This document shows positions 1 to 9,570 of a stretch of DNA of 64,000 nucleotides, in pieces. The DNA lies in the NCBI RefSeq assembly GCF_963662255.1, contig NW_026912108.1:578001-642000 (forward strand), in the 5' to 3' direction. Numbering within the stretch: position 1 is the stretch's first letter; the number at the start of each line of letters is the position of its first letter. The notes below the pieces were generated by a model. The model worked only from the letters and a program-made list of their open reading frames with translations, made no database searches and had not been told where the DNA came from. A program made the translations under genes and the position numbers. This DNA is from Cinclus cinclus. Lineage: Eukaryota; Chordata; Aves; Passeriformes; Cinclidae.

Positions 1-34
1 AGGCTGTTCTGCTCAGCGTACGAGCCTGAAGTGA
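1..34. repeat. Satellite unit 0, last 34 bases only
   Basis: This is the tail of a unit whose body lies before the window. It matches the bases just before every later unit start, for example 1341-1374. It carries the right arm of the junction palindrome (GCTGTTCTG) but not the left arm. Confidence 0.95.
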
Positions 35-283
35 GTGGCAAGGGCTAAGGGGACAGTTCCAAGGCATCTAGCTTTCCTGCTAGCAATGCCATTTCTACCC
101 TGCTGTGGAAAACATTGTCCTTTGCCCTTCTGCTCCGAGAGGCAGAGAGCACCTCGGCAGACGCAGTGCAGAGGGAAAGGACACAGTATCCGAGGGAGCG
201 TGGCGCCGCTTAGGCGGGCAAAGCAGAAAGGTGCCGCCCGGCACTGGCTTTGACTCCCTGAGCTTCCTTGCTAGGACAGCAGC

Positions 284-372
284 TGCCGAAAGCTGGCAAC
301 TAGGCTGCCAGAGTGCAGAATGTAGGCGGTCTGGCACGCCTGCTTGCCGAAAGCCAGGATCAGCGAGACAGC
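284..372. repeat. Internal degenerate direct repeats within the unit (mapped on unit 1)
   Basis: TGCCGAAAGC occurs at 284-293 and 345-354, 61 bases apart. GCGAGACAGC occurs at 363-372 and again at 944-953. AGTGCAGA occurs at 165-172 and 312-319. AGCTTTCCTGCTAGCA at 70 and AGCTTCCTTGCTAGGA at 261 match at 13 of 16 positions. The spacing is irregular. The unit may have grown from shorter repeated sequence, but no clean internal period is visible. Confidence 0.45.
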
Positions 373-1042
373 GTGCTAGGGTCTGTTTCACAGCACCCTG
401 GAGAACACGCACTTGAAGAATGCCCTCTCTGCTCCGCAAAAGCTCTGCCACAGTGAAGGTGGAAGAAGCAGCCTGTGGCCACGGGCAGAGCTGGTCAACA
501 GCTGCGCCTAACTTTGCCAAGCTGCGAGAGCATTCTCAGCCGAGTTCTGCTTTGACAGAGCTATTGCTGAACTTTTGCAGTCCCGGAGGCTGCTGAAACC
601 AAGGCTGTGTTCTGCCTCTTCATTCTTGCCTTCCTGTGCTCCAGCGAGAAGTGAAGCTCTGGCACGGCATTCAGCTTTGCCGCCTCTCTGCACGGAAAGC
701 ACTAGACAGAACTAGTGTGCTTCGTGCATGCTCTCTCCTCGCTTTTATGGTCACTGCTCTGCTTTTTGCTTGGCAGCGTTCAAAGGGTCCACGGCATACC
801 TCTTGCACAGCGAGAGGTGGCCGGCGAGGAATACTTGCTGGCTTAAGTCGTTCCATGCTCAAGGCATTCATCAGAGCAGCACAATGCGGGAAAAGAGGGG
901 GGAACATTGCAGGACAAATTTCTATGCTGGAACATGATTGTCTGCGAGACAGCTCTCCGCAGCGCTAGTATTTGGCCAGGCTGAAATCAGCGCCACGGGA
1001 AGCCAATCTGACAAGCGGAGTGCAACGAGCGCGGCGATACGG

Positions 1043-1061
1043 GGCCACTTGGCAGGTGGCC
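1043..1061. repeat. Short inverted repeat GGCCAC-7-GTGGCC
   Basis: A perfect 6-bp stem with a 7-base loop, present in each unit in the CpG-rich end. Units 3, 4 and 6-9 change the first stem base (CGGAGCC for CGGGGCC). Units 3 and 6 also change the first base of the right arm (GCAGATGG). These changes are not compensatory, which argues against a selected RNA hairpin. The loop edges also form two E-box words, CACTTG and CAGGTG. Confidence 0.5.
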
Positions 1062-1331
1062 GAAGAAAGACGGCTGCCCCGCGAATGTGGTGCCAGAAGG
1101 CAAGTTTCAGCAGGGCGTTCCGGGCGAGCTTAATGTGTAGCCGCAGTTGTTCTAGGCGAGATTGTAGCCGAGAAGCTTTCCGTCTCCATTCACGAGACAA
1201 GAAAAGCAGAACGCAATGGTTGCGGCAGAAGCGAAAGCCAGGAGCAGCGTGCTCGCTGCGAGAAGTAGACGGCGCTTCGCCTCCTTGGGAAGGAAATCGC
1301 GTCTGGGCACGAACGGCAGCCAGCGAAGCTT

Positions 1332-1351
1332 CAGAACAGCAGGCTGTTCTG
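1332..1351. repeat. 20-bp palindrome, 9-bp arms, 2-bp centre
   Basis: CAGAACAGC at 1332-1340 is followed by AG and then its exact reverse complement GCTGTTCTG at 1343-1351. It recurs near the end of every unit (ending 24 bases before the chosen unit start) and was intact in the copies I checked. In unit 27, A to C at 36802 breaks one arm. It resembles steroid-receptor half-sites (AGAACA/TGTTCT), but the spacer is 6 rather than 3, so I do not call a hormone response element. Confidence 0.75.
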
Positions 1352-2560
1352 CTCAGCGTACGAGCCTGAAGTGAGTGGCAAGGGCTAAGGGGACAGTTCC
1401 AAGGCATCTAGCTTTCCTGCTAGCAATGCCATTTCTACCCTGCTGTGGAAAACATTGTCCTTTGCCCTTCTGCTCCGAGAGGCACAGAGCACCTCGGCAG
1501 ACGCAGTGCAGAGGGAAAGGACACAGTATCCGAGGGAGCGTGACGCCGCTTAGGCGGGCAAAGCAGAAAGGTGCCGCCCGGCACTGGCTTTGACTCCCTG
1601 AGCTTCCTTGCTAGGACAGCAGCTGCCGAAAGCTGGCAACTAGGCTGCCAGAGTGCAGAATGTAGGCGGTCTGGCACGCCTGCTTGCCGAAAGCCAGGAT
1701 CAGCGAGACAGCGTGCTAGGGTCTGTTTCACAGCACCCTGGAGAACACGCACTTGAAGAATGCCCTCTCTGCTCCGCAAAAGCTCTGCCACAGTGAAGGT
1801 GGAAGAAGCAGCCTGTGGCCACGGGCAGAGCTGGTCAACAGCTGCGCCTAACTTTGCCAAGCTGCGAGAGCATTCTCAGCCGAGTTCTGCTTTGACAGAG
1901 CTATTGCTGAACTTTTGCAGTCCCGGAGGCTGCTGAAACCAAGGCTGTGTTCTGCCTCTTCATTCTTGCCTTCCTGTGCTCCAGCGAGAAGTGAAGCTCT
2001 GGCAGGTCATTCAGCTTTGCCGCCTCTCTGCACGGAAAGCACTAGACAGAACTAGTGTGCTTCCTGCATGCTCTCTCCTCGCTTTTATGGTCACTGCTCT
2101 GCTTTTTGCTTGGCAGCGTTCAAAGGGTCCACGGCATACCTCTTGCACAGCGAGAGGTGGCCGGCGAGGAATACTTGCTGGCTTAAGTCGTTCCATGCTC
2201 AAGGCATTCATCAGAGCAACACCATGAGGGAAAAGAGGGGGGAACATTGCAGGACAAATTTCTATGCTGGAACATGATTGTCTGCGAGACAGCTCTCCGC
2301 AGCGCTAGTATTTGGCCAGGCTGAAATCAGCGCCACGGGAAGCCAATCTGACAAGCGGAGTGCAACGAGCGCGGCGATACGGGGCCACTTGGCAGGTGGC
2401 CGAAGAAAGACGGCTGCCCCGCGAATGTGGTGCCAGAAGGCAAGTTTCAGCAGGGCGTTGCGGGCGAGCTTAATGTGTAGCCGCAGTTGTTCTAGGCGAG
2501 ATTGTAGCCGAGAAGCTTTCCGTCTCCATTCACGAGACAAGAAAAGCAGAACGCAATGGT

Positions 2561-2599
2561 CTAGAGGGTTGAGAAGAAAAGTGCTCGTAGCGAGCTCGT
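2561..2599. repeat. 39-bp length-polymorphic segment (mapped on unit 2)
   Basis: This segment, beginning CTAGAGGG and ending GAGCTCGT, is present in the 34 long units and absent from the 12 short ones. In a long unit it lies at unit start + 1186 to + 1224. In a short unit the flanks CAATGGT and TGCGGCAG are joined directly, for example at 1220/1221. Both sides end in GT, so a deletion through 2-bp microhomology is possible, as is an insertion. It contains GTGCTCGTAGCGAG at 2581-2594, a near copy of a 14-mer found 47 bases downstream in all units. Length 39 is a multiple of three, so it does not shift any frame crossing it. Confidence 0.95.
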
Positions 2600-2641
2600 T
2601 GCGGCAGAAGCGAAAGCCAGGAGCAGCGTGCTCGCTGCGAG
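2581..2641. repeat. Paired 14-bp dyads, GTGCTCG-nn-GCGAG
   Basis: GTGCTCGTAGCGAG (2581-2594) and GTGCTCGCTGCGAG (2628-2641) match at 12 of 14 positions. Each holds a short inverted repeat: GCTCG-TAG-CGAGC in the first and CTCG-CTG-CGAG in the second. Long units have both copies; short units have only the second. In units 10, 13 and 14 the second copy is changed to CTCGGTGCG, which breaks its pairing. A protein-binding or hairpin role is possible but unproven. Confidence 0.6.
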
Positions 2642-2753
2642 AAGTAGACGGCGCTTCGCCTCCTTGGGAAGGAAATCGCGTCTGGGCACGAACGGCAGCC
2701 AGCGAAGCTTCAGAACAGCAGGCTGTTCTGCTCAGCGTACGAGCCTGAAGTGA

Positions 2754-4093
2754 GTGGCAAGGGCTAAGGGGACAGTTCCAAGGCATCTAGCTTTCCTGCT
2801 AGCAATGCCATTTCTACCCTGCTGTGGAAAACATTGTCCTTTGCCCTTCTGCTCCGAGAGGCACAGAGCACCTCGGCAGACGCAGTGCAGAGGGAAAGGA
2901 CACAGTATCCGAGGGAGCGTGGCGCCGCTTAGGCGGGCAAAGCAGAAAGGTGCCGCCCGGCACTGGCTTTGACTCCCTGAGCTTCCTTGCTAGGACAGCA
3001 GCTGCCGAAAGCTGGCAACTAGGCTGCCAGAGTGCAGAATGTAGGCGGTCTGGCACGCCTGCTTGCCGAAAGCCAGGATCAGCGAGACAGCGTGCTAGGG
3101 TCTGTTTCACAGCACCCTGGAGAACACGCACTTGAAGAATGCCCTCTCTGCTCCGCAAAAGCTCTGCCACAGTGAAGGTGGAAGAAGCAGCCTGTGGCCA
3201 CGGGCAGAGCTGGTCAACAGCTGCGCCTAACTTTGTCAAGCTGCGAGAGCATTCTCAGCCGAGTTCTGCTTTGACAGAGCTATTGCTGAACTTTTGAAGC
3301 CCCGGAGGCTGCTGAAACCAAGGCTGTGTTCTGCCTCTTCATTCTTGCCTTCCTGTGCTCCAGCGAGAAGTGAAGCTCTGGCACGGCATTCAGCTTTGCC
3401 GCCTCTCTGCACGGAAAGCACTAGACAGAACTAGTGTGCTTCCTGCATGCTCTCTCCTCGCTTTTATGGTCACTGCACTGCTTTTTGCTTGGCAGCGTTC
3501 AAAGGGTCCACGGCATACCTCTTGCACAGCGAGAGGTGGCCGGCGAGGAATACTTGCTGGCTTAAGTCGTTCCATGCTCAAGGCATTCATCAGAGCAGCA
3601 CAATGCGGGAAAAGAGGGGGGAACATTGCAGGACAAATTTCTATGCTGGAACATGATTGTCTGCGAGACAGCTCTCCGCAGCGCTAGTATTTGGCCAGGC
3701 TGAAATCAGCGCCACGGGAAGCCAATCTGACAAGCGGAGTGCAACGAGCGCGGCGATACGGAGCCACTTGGCAGATGGCCGAAGAAAGACGGCTGCCCCG
3801 CGAATGTGGTGCCAGAAGGCAAGTTTCAGCAGGGCGTTGCGGGCGAGCTTAATGTGTAGCCGCAGTTGTTCTAGGCGAGATTGTAGCCGAGAAGCTTTCC
3901 GTCTCCATTCACGAGACAAGAAAAGCAGAACGCAATGGTTGCGGCAGAAGCGAAAGCCAGGAGCAGCGTGCTCGCTGCGAGAAGTAGACGGCGCTTCGCC
4001 TCCTTGGGAAGGAAATCGCGTCTGGGCACGAACGGCAGCCAGCGAAGCTTCAGAACAGCAGGCTGTTCTGCTCAGCGTACGAGCCTGAAGTGA
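2754..4093. repeat. Satellite unit 3, short (1,340 bp)
   Basis: Markers: TTTGTCAAG, GAAGCCCC, TTCCTGC, CACTGCACTG, CGGAGCC, GCAGATGG and GTTGCGGG. The GCAGATGG change occurs only here and in unit 6. The CGGAGCC marker is confined to units 3, 4, 6, 7, 8 and 9. Middle unit of the first trimer. Confidence 0.97.
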
Positions 4094-5472
4094 GTGGCAA
4101 GGGCTAAGGGGACAGTTCCAAGGCATCTAGCTTTCCTGCTAGCAATGCCATTTCTACCCTGCTGTGGAAAACATTGTCCTTTGCCCTTCTGCTCCGAGAG
4201 GCACAGAGCACCTCGGCAGACGCAGTGCAGAGGGAAAGAACACAGTATCCGAGGGAGCGTGGCGCCGCTTAGGCGGGCAAAGCAGAAAGGTGCCGCCCGG
4301 CACTGGCTTTGACTCCCTGAGCTTCCTTGCTAGGACAGCAGCTGCCGAAAGCTGGCAACTAGGCTGCCAGAGTGCAGAATGTAGGCGGTCTGGCACGCCT
4401 GCTTGCCGAAAGCCAGGATCAGCGAGACAGCGTGCTAGGGTCTGTTTCACAGCACCCTGGAGAACACGCACTTGAAGAATGCCCTCTCTGCTCCGCAAAA
4501 GCTCTGCCACAGTGAAGGTGGAAGAAGCAGCCTGTGGCCACGGGCAGAGCTGGTCAACAGCTGCGCCTAACTTTGCCAAGCTGCGAGAGCATTCTCAGCC
4601 GAGTTCTGCTTTGACAGAGCTATTGCTGAACTTTTGCAGTCCCGGAGGCTGCTGAAACCAAGGCTGTGTTCTGCCTCTTCATTCTTGCCTTCCTGTGCTC
4701 CAGCGAGAAGTGAAGCTCTGGCACGTCATTCAGCTTTGCCGCCTCTCTGCACGGAAAGCACTAGACAGAACTAGTGTGCTTCGTGCATGCTCTCTCCTCG
4801 CTTTTATGGTCACTGCTCTGCTTTTTGCTTGGCAGCGTTCAAAGGGTCCACGGCATACCTCTTGCACAGCGAGAGGTGGCCGGCGAGGAATACTTGCTGG
4901 CTTAAGTCGTTCCATGCTCAAGGCATTCATCAGAGCAGCACAATGCGGGAAAAGAGGGGGGAACATTGCAGGACAAATTTCTATGCTGGAACATGATTGT
5001 CTGCGAGACAGCTCTCCGCAGCGCTAGTATTTGGCCAGGCTGAAATCAGCGCCACGGGAAGCCAATCTGACAAGCGGAGTGCAACGAGCGCGGCGATACG
5101 GAGCCACTTGGCAGGTGGCCGAAGAAAGACGGCTGCCCCGCGAATGTGGTGCCAGAAGGCAAGTTTCAGCAGGGCGTTCCGGGCGAGCTTAATGTGTAGC
5201 CGCAGTTGTTCTAGGCGAGATTGTAGCCGAGAAGCTTTCCGTCTCCATTCACGAGACAAGAAAAGCAGAACGCAATGGTCTAGAGGGTTGAGAAGAAAAG
5301 TGCTCGTAGCGAGCTCGTTGCGGCAGAAGCGAAAGCCAGGAGCAGCGTGCTCGCTGCGAGAAGTAGACGGCGCTTCGCCTCCTTGGGAAGGAAATCGCGT
5401 CTGGGCACGAACGGCAGCCAGCGAAGCTTCAGAACAGCAGGCTGTTCTGCTCAGCGTACGAGCCTGAAGTGA
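4094..5472. repeat. Satellite unit 4, long (1,379 bp)
   Basis: 39-bp segment at 5280-5318. Markers: GAAAGAACAC near 4217, GCAGTCCC, CACGTCATT, CGGAGCC, GTTCCGGG. I noticed no difference from unit 7, which lies 4,098 bp downstream. Confidence 0.97.
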
Positions 5473-6851
5473 GTGGCAAGGGCTAAGGGGACAGTTCCAA
5501 GGCATCTAGCTTTCCTGCTAGCAATGCCATTTCTACCCTGCTGTGGAAAACATTGTCCTTTGCCCTTCTGCTCCGAGAGGCACAGAGCACCTCGGCAGAC
5601 GCAGTGCAGAGGGAAAGGACACAGTATCCGAGGGAGCGTGACGCCGCTTAGGCGGGCAAAGCAGAAAGGTGCCGCCCGGCACTGGCTTTGACTCCCTGAG
5701 CTTCCTTGCTAGGACAGCAGCTGCCGAAAGCTGGCAACTAGGCTGCCAGAGTGCAGAATGTAGGCGGTCTGGCACGCCTGCTTGCCGAAAGCCAGGATCA
5801 GCGAGACAGCGTGCTAGGGTCTGTTTCACAGCACCCTGGAGAACACGCACTTGAAGAATGCCCTCTCTGCTCCGCAAAAGCTCTGCCACAGTGAAGGTGG
5901 AAGAAGCAGCCTGTGGCCACGGGCAGAGCTGGTCAACAGCTGCGCCTAACTTTGCCAAGCTGCGAGAGCATTCTCAGCCGAGTTCTGCTTTGACAGAGCT
6001 ATTGCTGAACTTTTGCAGTCCCGGAGGCTGCTGAAACCAAGGCTGTGTTCTGCCTCTTCATTCTTGCCTTCCTGTGCTCCAGCGAGAAGTGAAGCTCTGG
6101 CAGGTCATTCAGCTTTGCCGCCTCTCTGCACGGAAAGCACTAGACAGAACTAGTGTGCTTCGTGCATGCTCTCTCCTCGCTTTTATGGTCACTGCTCTGC
6201 TTTTTGCTTGGCAGCGTTCAAAGGGTCCACGGCATACCTCTTGCACAGCGAGAGGTGGCCGGCGAGGAATACTTGCTGGCTTAAGTCGTTCCATGCTCAA
6301 GGCATTCATCAGAGCAACACCATGAGGGAAAAGAGGGGGGAACATTGCAGGACAAATTTCTATGCTGGAACATGATTGTCTGCGAGACAGCTCTCCGCAG
6401 CGCTAGTATTTGGCCAGGCTGAAATCAGCGCCACGGGAAGCCAATCTGACAAGCGGAGTGCAACGAGCGCGGCGATACGGGGCCACTTGGCAGGTGGCCG
6501 AAGAAAGACGGCTGCCCCGCGAATGTGGTGCCAGAAGGCAAGTTTCAGCAGGGCGTTGCGGGCGAGCTTAATGTGTAGCCGCAGTTGTTCTAGGCGAGAT
6601 TGTAGCCGAGAAGCTTTCCGTCTCCATTCACGAGACAAGAAAAGCAGAACGCAATGGTCTAGAGGGTTGAGAAGAAAAGTGCTCGTAGCGAGCTCGTTGC
6701 GGCAGAAGCGAAAGCCAGGAGCAGCGTGCTCGCTGCGAGAAGTAGACGGCGCTTCGCCTCCTTGGGAAGGAAATCGCGTCTGGGCACGAACGGCAGCCAG
6801 CGAAGCTTCAGAACAGCAGGCTGTTCTGCTCAGCGTACGAGCCTGAAGTGA
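5473..6851. repeat. Satellite unit 5, long (1,379 bp)
   Basis: 39-bp segment at 6659-6697. Markers: GCGTGACGCC, CAGGTCATT, TTCGTGC, CAACACCATGAGG, GTTGCGGG. First unit of the second long-short-long trimer; it matches unit 2 except that TTCGTGC replaces TTCCTGC. Confidence 0.97.
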
Positions 6852-8191
6852 GTGGCAAGGGCTAAGGGGACAGTTCCAAGGCATCTAGCTTTCCTGCTAG
6901 CAATGCCATTTCTACCCTGCTGTGGAAAACATTGTCCTTTGCCCTTCTGCTCCGAGAGGCACAGAGCACCTCGGCAGACGCAGTGCAGAGGGAAAGGACA
7001 CAGTATCCGAGGGAGCGTGGCGCCGCTTAGGCGGGCAAAGCAGAAAGGTGCCGCCCGGCACTGGCTTTGACTCCCTGAGCTTCCTTGCTAGGACAGCAGC
7101 TGCCGAAAGCTGGCAACTAGGCTGCCAGAGTGCAGAATGTAGGCGGTCTGGCACGCCTGCTTGCCGAAAGCCAGGATCAGCGAGACAGCGTGCTAGGGTC
7201 TGTTTCACAGCACCCTGGAGAACACGCACTTGAAGAATGCCCTCTCTGCTCCGCAAAAACTCTGCCACAGTGAAGGTGGAAGAAGCAGCCTGTGGCCACG
7301 GGCAGAGCTGGTCAACAGCTGCGCCTAACTTTGTCAAGCTGCGAGAGCATTCTCAGCCGAGTTCTGCTTTGACAGAGCTATTGCTGAACTTTTGCAGCCC
7401 CGGAGGCTGCTGAAACCAAGGCTGTGTTCTGCCTCTTCATTCTTGCCTTCCTGTGCTCCAGCGAGAAGTGAAGCTCTGGCAGGTCATTCAGCTTTGCCGC
7501 CTCTCTGCACGGAAAGCACTAGACAGAACTAGTGTGCTTCCTGCATGCTCTCTCCTCGCTTTTATGGTCACTGCACTGCTTTTTGCTTGGCAGCGTTCAA
7601 AGGGTCCACGGCATACCTCTTGCACAGCGAGAGGTGGCCGGCGAGGAATACTTGCTGGCTTAAGTCGTTCCATGCTCAAGGCATTCATCAGAGCAGCACA
7701 ATGCGGGAAAAGAGGGGGGAACATTGCAGGACAAATTTCTATGCTGGAACATGATTGTCTGCGAGACAGCTCTCCGCAGCGCTAGTATTTGGCCAGGCTG
7801 AAATCAGCGCCACGGGAAGCCAATCTGACAAGCGGAGTGCAACGAGCGCGGCGATACGGAGCCACTTGGCAGATGGCCGAAGAAAGACGGCTGCCCCGCG
7901 AATGTGGTGCCAGAAGGCAAGTTTCAGCAGGGCGTTCCGGGCGAGCTTAATGTGTAGCCGCAGTTGTTCTAGGCGAGATTGTAGCCGAGAAGCTTTCCGT
8001 CTCCATTCACGAGACAAGAAAAGCAGAACGCAATGGTTGCGGCAGAAGCGAAAGCCAGGAGCAGCGTGCTCGCTGCGAGAAGTAGACGGCGCTTCGCCTC
8101 CTTGGGAAGGAAATCGCGTCTGGGCACGAACGGCAGCCAGCGAAGCTTCAGAACAGCAGGCTGTTCTGCTCAGCGTACGAGCCTGAAGTGA
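6852..8191. repeat. Satellite unit 6, short (1,340 bp)
   Basis: Markers: GCAAAAACTC near 7252, TTTGTCAAG, GCAGCCCC, CAGGTCATT, TTCCTGC, CACTGCACTG, CGGAGCC, GCAGATGG, GTTCCGGG. Counterpart of unit 3 in the second trimer, with differences at four or more markers, so the trimer copy is not recent. Confidence 0.97.
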
Positions 8192-9570
8192 GTGGCAAGG
8201 GCTAAGGGGACAGTTCCAAGGCATCTAGCTTTCCTGCTAGCAATGCCATTTCTACCCTGCTGTGGAAAACATTGTCCTTTGCCCTTCTGCTCCGAGAGGC
8301 ACAGAGCACCTCGGCAGACGCAGTGCAGAGGGAAAGAACACAGTATCCGAGGGAGCGTGGCGCCGCTTAGGCGGGCAAAGCAGAAAGGTGCCGCCCGGCA
8401 CTGGCTTTGACTCCCTGAGCTTCCTTGCTAGGACAGCAGCTGCCGAAAGCTGGCAACTAGGCTGCCAGAGTGCAGAATGTAGGCGGTCTGGCACGCCTGC
8501 TTGCCGAAAGCCAGGATCAGCGAGACAGCGTGCTAGGGTCTGTTTCACAGCACCCTGGAGAACACGCACTTGAAGAATGCCCTCTCTGCTCCGCAAAAGC
8601 TCTGCCACAGTGAAGGTGGAAGAAGCAGCCTGTGGCCACGGGCAGAGCTGGTCAACAGCTGCGCCTAACTTTGCCAAGCTGCGAGAGCATTCTCAGCCGA
8701 GTTCTGCTTTGACAGAGCTATTGCTGAACTTTTGCAGTCCCGGAGGCTGCTGAAACCAAGGCTGTGTTCTGCCTCTTCATTCTTGCCTTCCTGTGCTCCA
8801 GCGAGAAGTGAAGCTCTGGCACGTCATTCAGCTTTGCCGCCTCTCTGCACGGAAAGCACTAGACAGAACTAGTGTGCTTCGTGCATGCTCTCTCCTCGCT
8901 TTTATGGTCACTGCTCTGCTTTTTGCTTGGCAGCGTTCAAAGGGTCCACGGCATACCTCTTGCACAGCGAGAGGTGGCCGGCGAGGAATACTTGCTGGCT
9001 TAAGTCGTTCCATGCTCAAGGCATTCATCAGAGCAGCACAATGCGGGAAAAGAGGGGGGAACATTGCAGGACAAATTTCTATGCTGGAACATGATTGTCT
9101 GCGAGACAGCTCTCCGCAGCGCTAGTATTTGGCCAGGCTGAAATCAGCGCCACGGGAAGCCAATCTGACAAGCGGAGTGCAACGAGCGCGGCGATACGGA
9201 GCCACTTGGCAGGTGGCCGAAGAAAGACGGCTGCCCCGCGAATGTGGTGCCAGAAGGCAAGTTTCAGCAGGGCGTTCCGGGCGAGCTTAATGTGTAGCCG
9301 CAGTTGTTCTAGGCGAGATTGTAGCCGAGAAGCTTTCCGTCTCCATTCACGAGACAAGAAAAGCAGAACGCAATGGTCTAGAGGGTTGAGAAGAAAAGTG
9401 CTCGTAGCGAGCTCGTTGCGGCAGAAGCGAAAGCCAGGAGCAGCGTGCTCGCTGCGAGAAGTAGACGGCGCTTCGCCTCCTTGGGAAGGAAATCGCGTCT
9501 GGGCACGAACGGCAGCCAGCGAAGCTTCAGAACAGCAGGCTGTTCTGCTCAGCGTACGAGCCTGAAGTGA
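8192..9570. repeat. Satellite unit 7, long (1,379 bp)
   Basis: 39-bp segment at 9378-9416. Carries the same markers as unit 4 (GAAAGAACAC, CACGTCATT, CGGAGCC, GTTCCGGG); I saw no difference between them. Confidence 0.97.

Larger units (their letters stand above)
35..1374. repeat. Satellite unit 1, short (1,340 bp)
   Basis: Lacks the 39-bp segment; the junction is 1220/1221. Markers: GGCAGAGAGC near 132 (most units have GGCACAGAGC), GCAGTCCC near 578, CACGGCATTC near 662. It shares the GGCAGAGAGC marker with units 14, 20 and 23 only. Sub-features of the repeat are mapped on this unit. Confidence 0.97.
960..1374. other. CpG-dense segment of the unit (mapped on unit 1)
   Basis: By hand count, 1021-1380 holds about 32 CpG dinucleotides in 360 bases, close to the number expected from its base composition and so island-like. 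The rest of the unit has about 44 CpG in 1,020 bases. The segment recurs in every unit. A CCAAT word (AGCCAATCTG, 1001-1010) lies just inside it. I see no coding gene or convincing core promoter attached to it. Whether it acts as a promoter, or simply reflects weak germline methylation or GC-biased conversion, cannot be decided from sequence. Confidence 0.6.
1375..2753. repeat. Satellite unit 2, long (1,379 bp)
   Basis: Contains the 39-bp segment at 2561-2599. Markers: GCGTGACGCC near 1540 (usual form GCGTGGCGCC), CAGGTCATT, TTCCTGC, CAACACCATGAGG near 2218, GTTGCGGG near 2458. It is very close to unit 17 and, except at TTCCTGC, to unit 5. It is the first unit of the long-short-long trimer. 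Confidence 0.97.

Noticed and set aside
750..800. tRNA-derived element with an internal B-box-like GTTCAAAGGGTCC
   Set aside because: It is a poor match to the B-box consensus, no A box lies at the right distance, and no cloverleaf can be drawn.
890..902. G-quadruplex in GCGGGAAAAGAGGGGGG
   Set aside because: Only two G runs are present (three and six G), which is not the four separated runs needed for a standard quadruplex.
1332..1351. Glucocorticoid or androgen response element
   Set aside because: The half-sites AGAACA and TGTTCT are present, but the spacer is 6 bases rather than 3.
1435..1860. Minus-strand 141-codon open frame repeated in all 46 complete units
   Set aside because: It overlaps other open frames on both strands, shows no recognisable domain, and changes mainly at amino-acid-altering positions between copies (for example LRS/LRN, LADP/LAET). 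It is treated as a chance frame.
1976..2227. Plus-strand frame of 110 codons, shortened to 83 in units with CAACACCATGAGG
   Set aside because: Ten of 46 complete units carry the early TGA, with no sign that the intact form is maintained.
2262..2786. Minus-strand 174-codon (or 161-codon) and plus-strand 156-codon (or 143-codon) open frames covering the same bases
   Set aside because: Two opposite frames over one sequence cannot both be explained by coding. The plus frame is ended early in units 18 (24360), 25 (33920) and 31 (42155), and neither resembles a known family.
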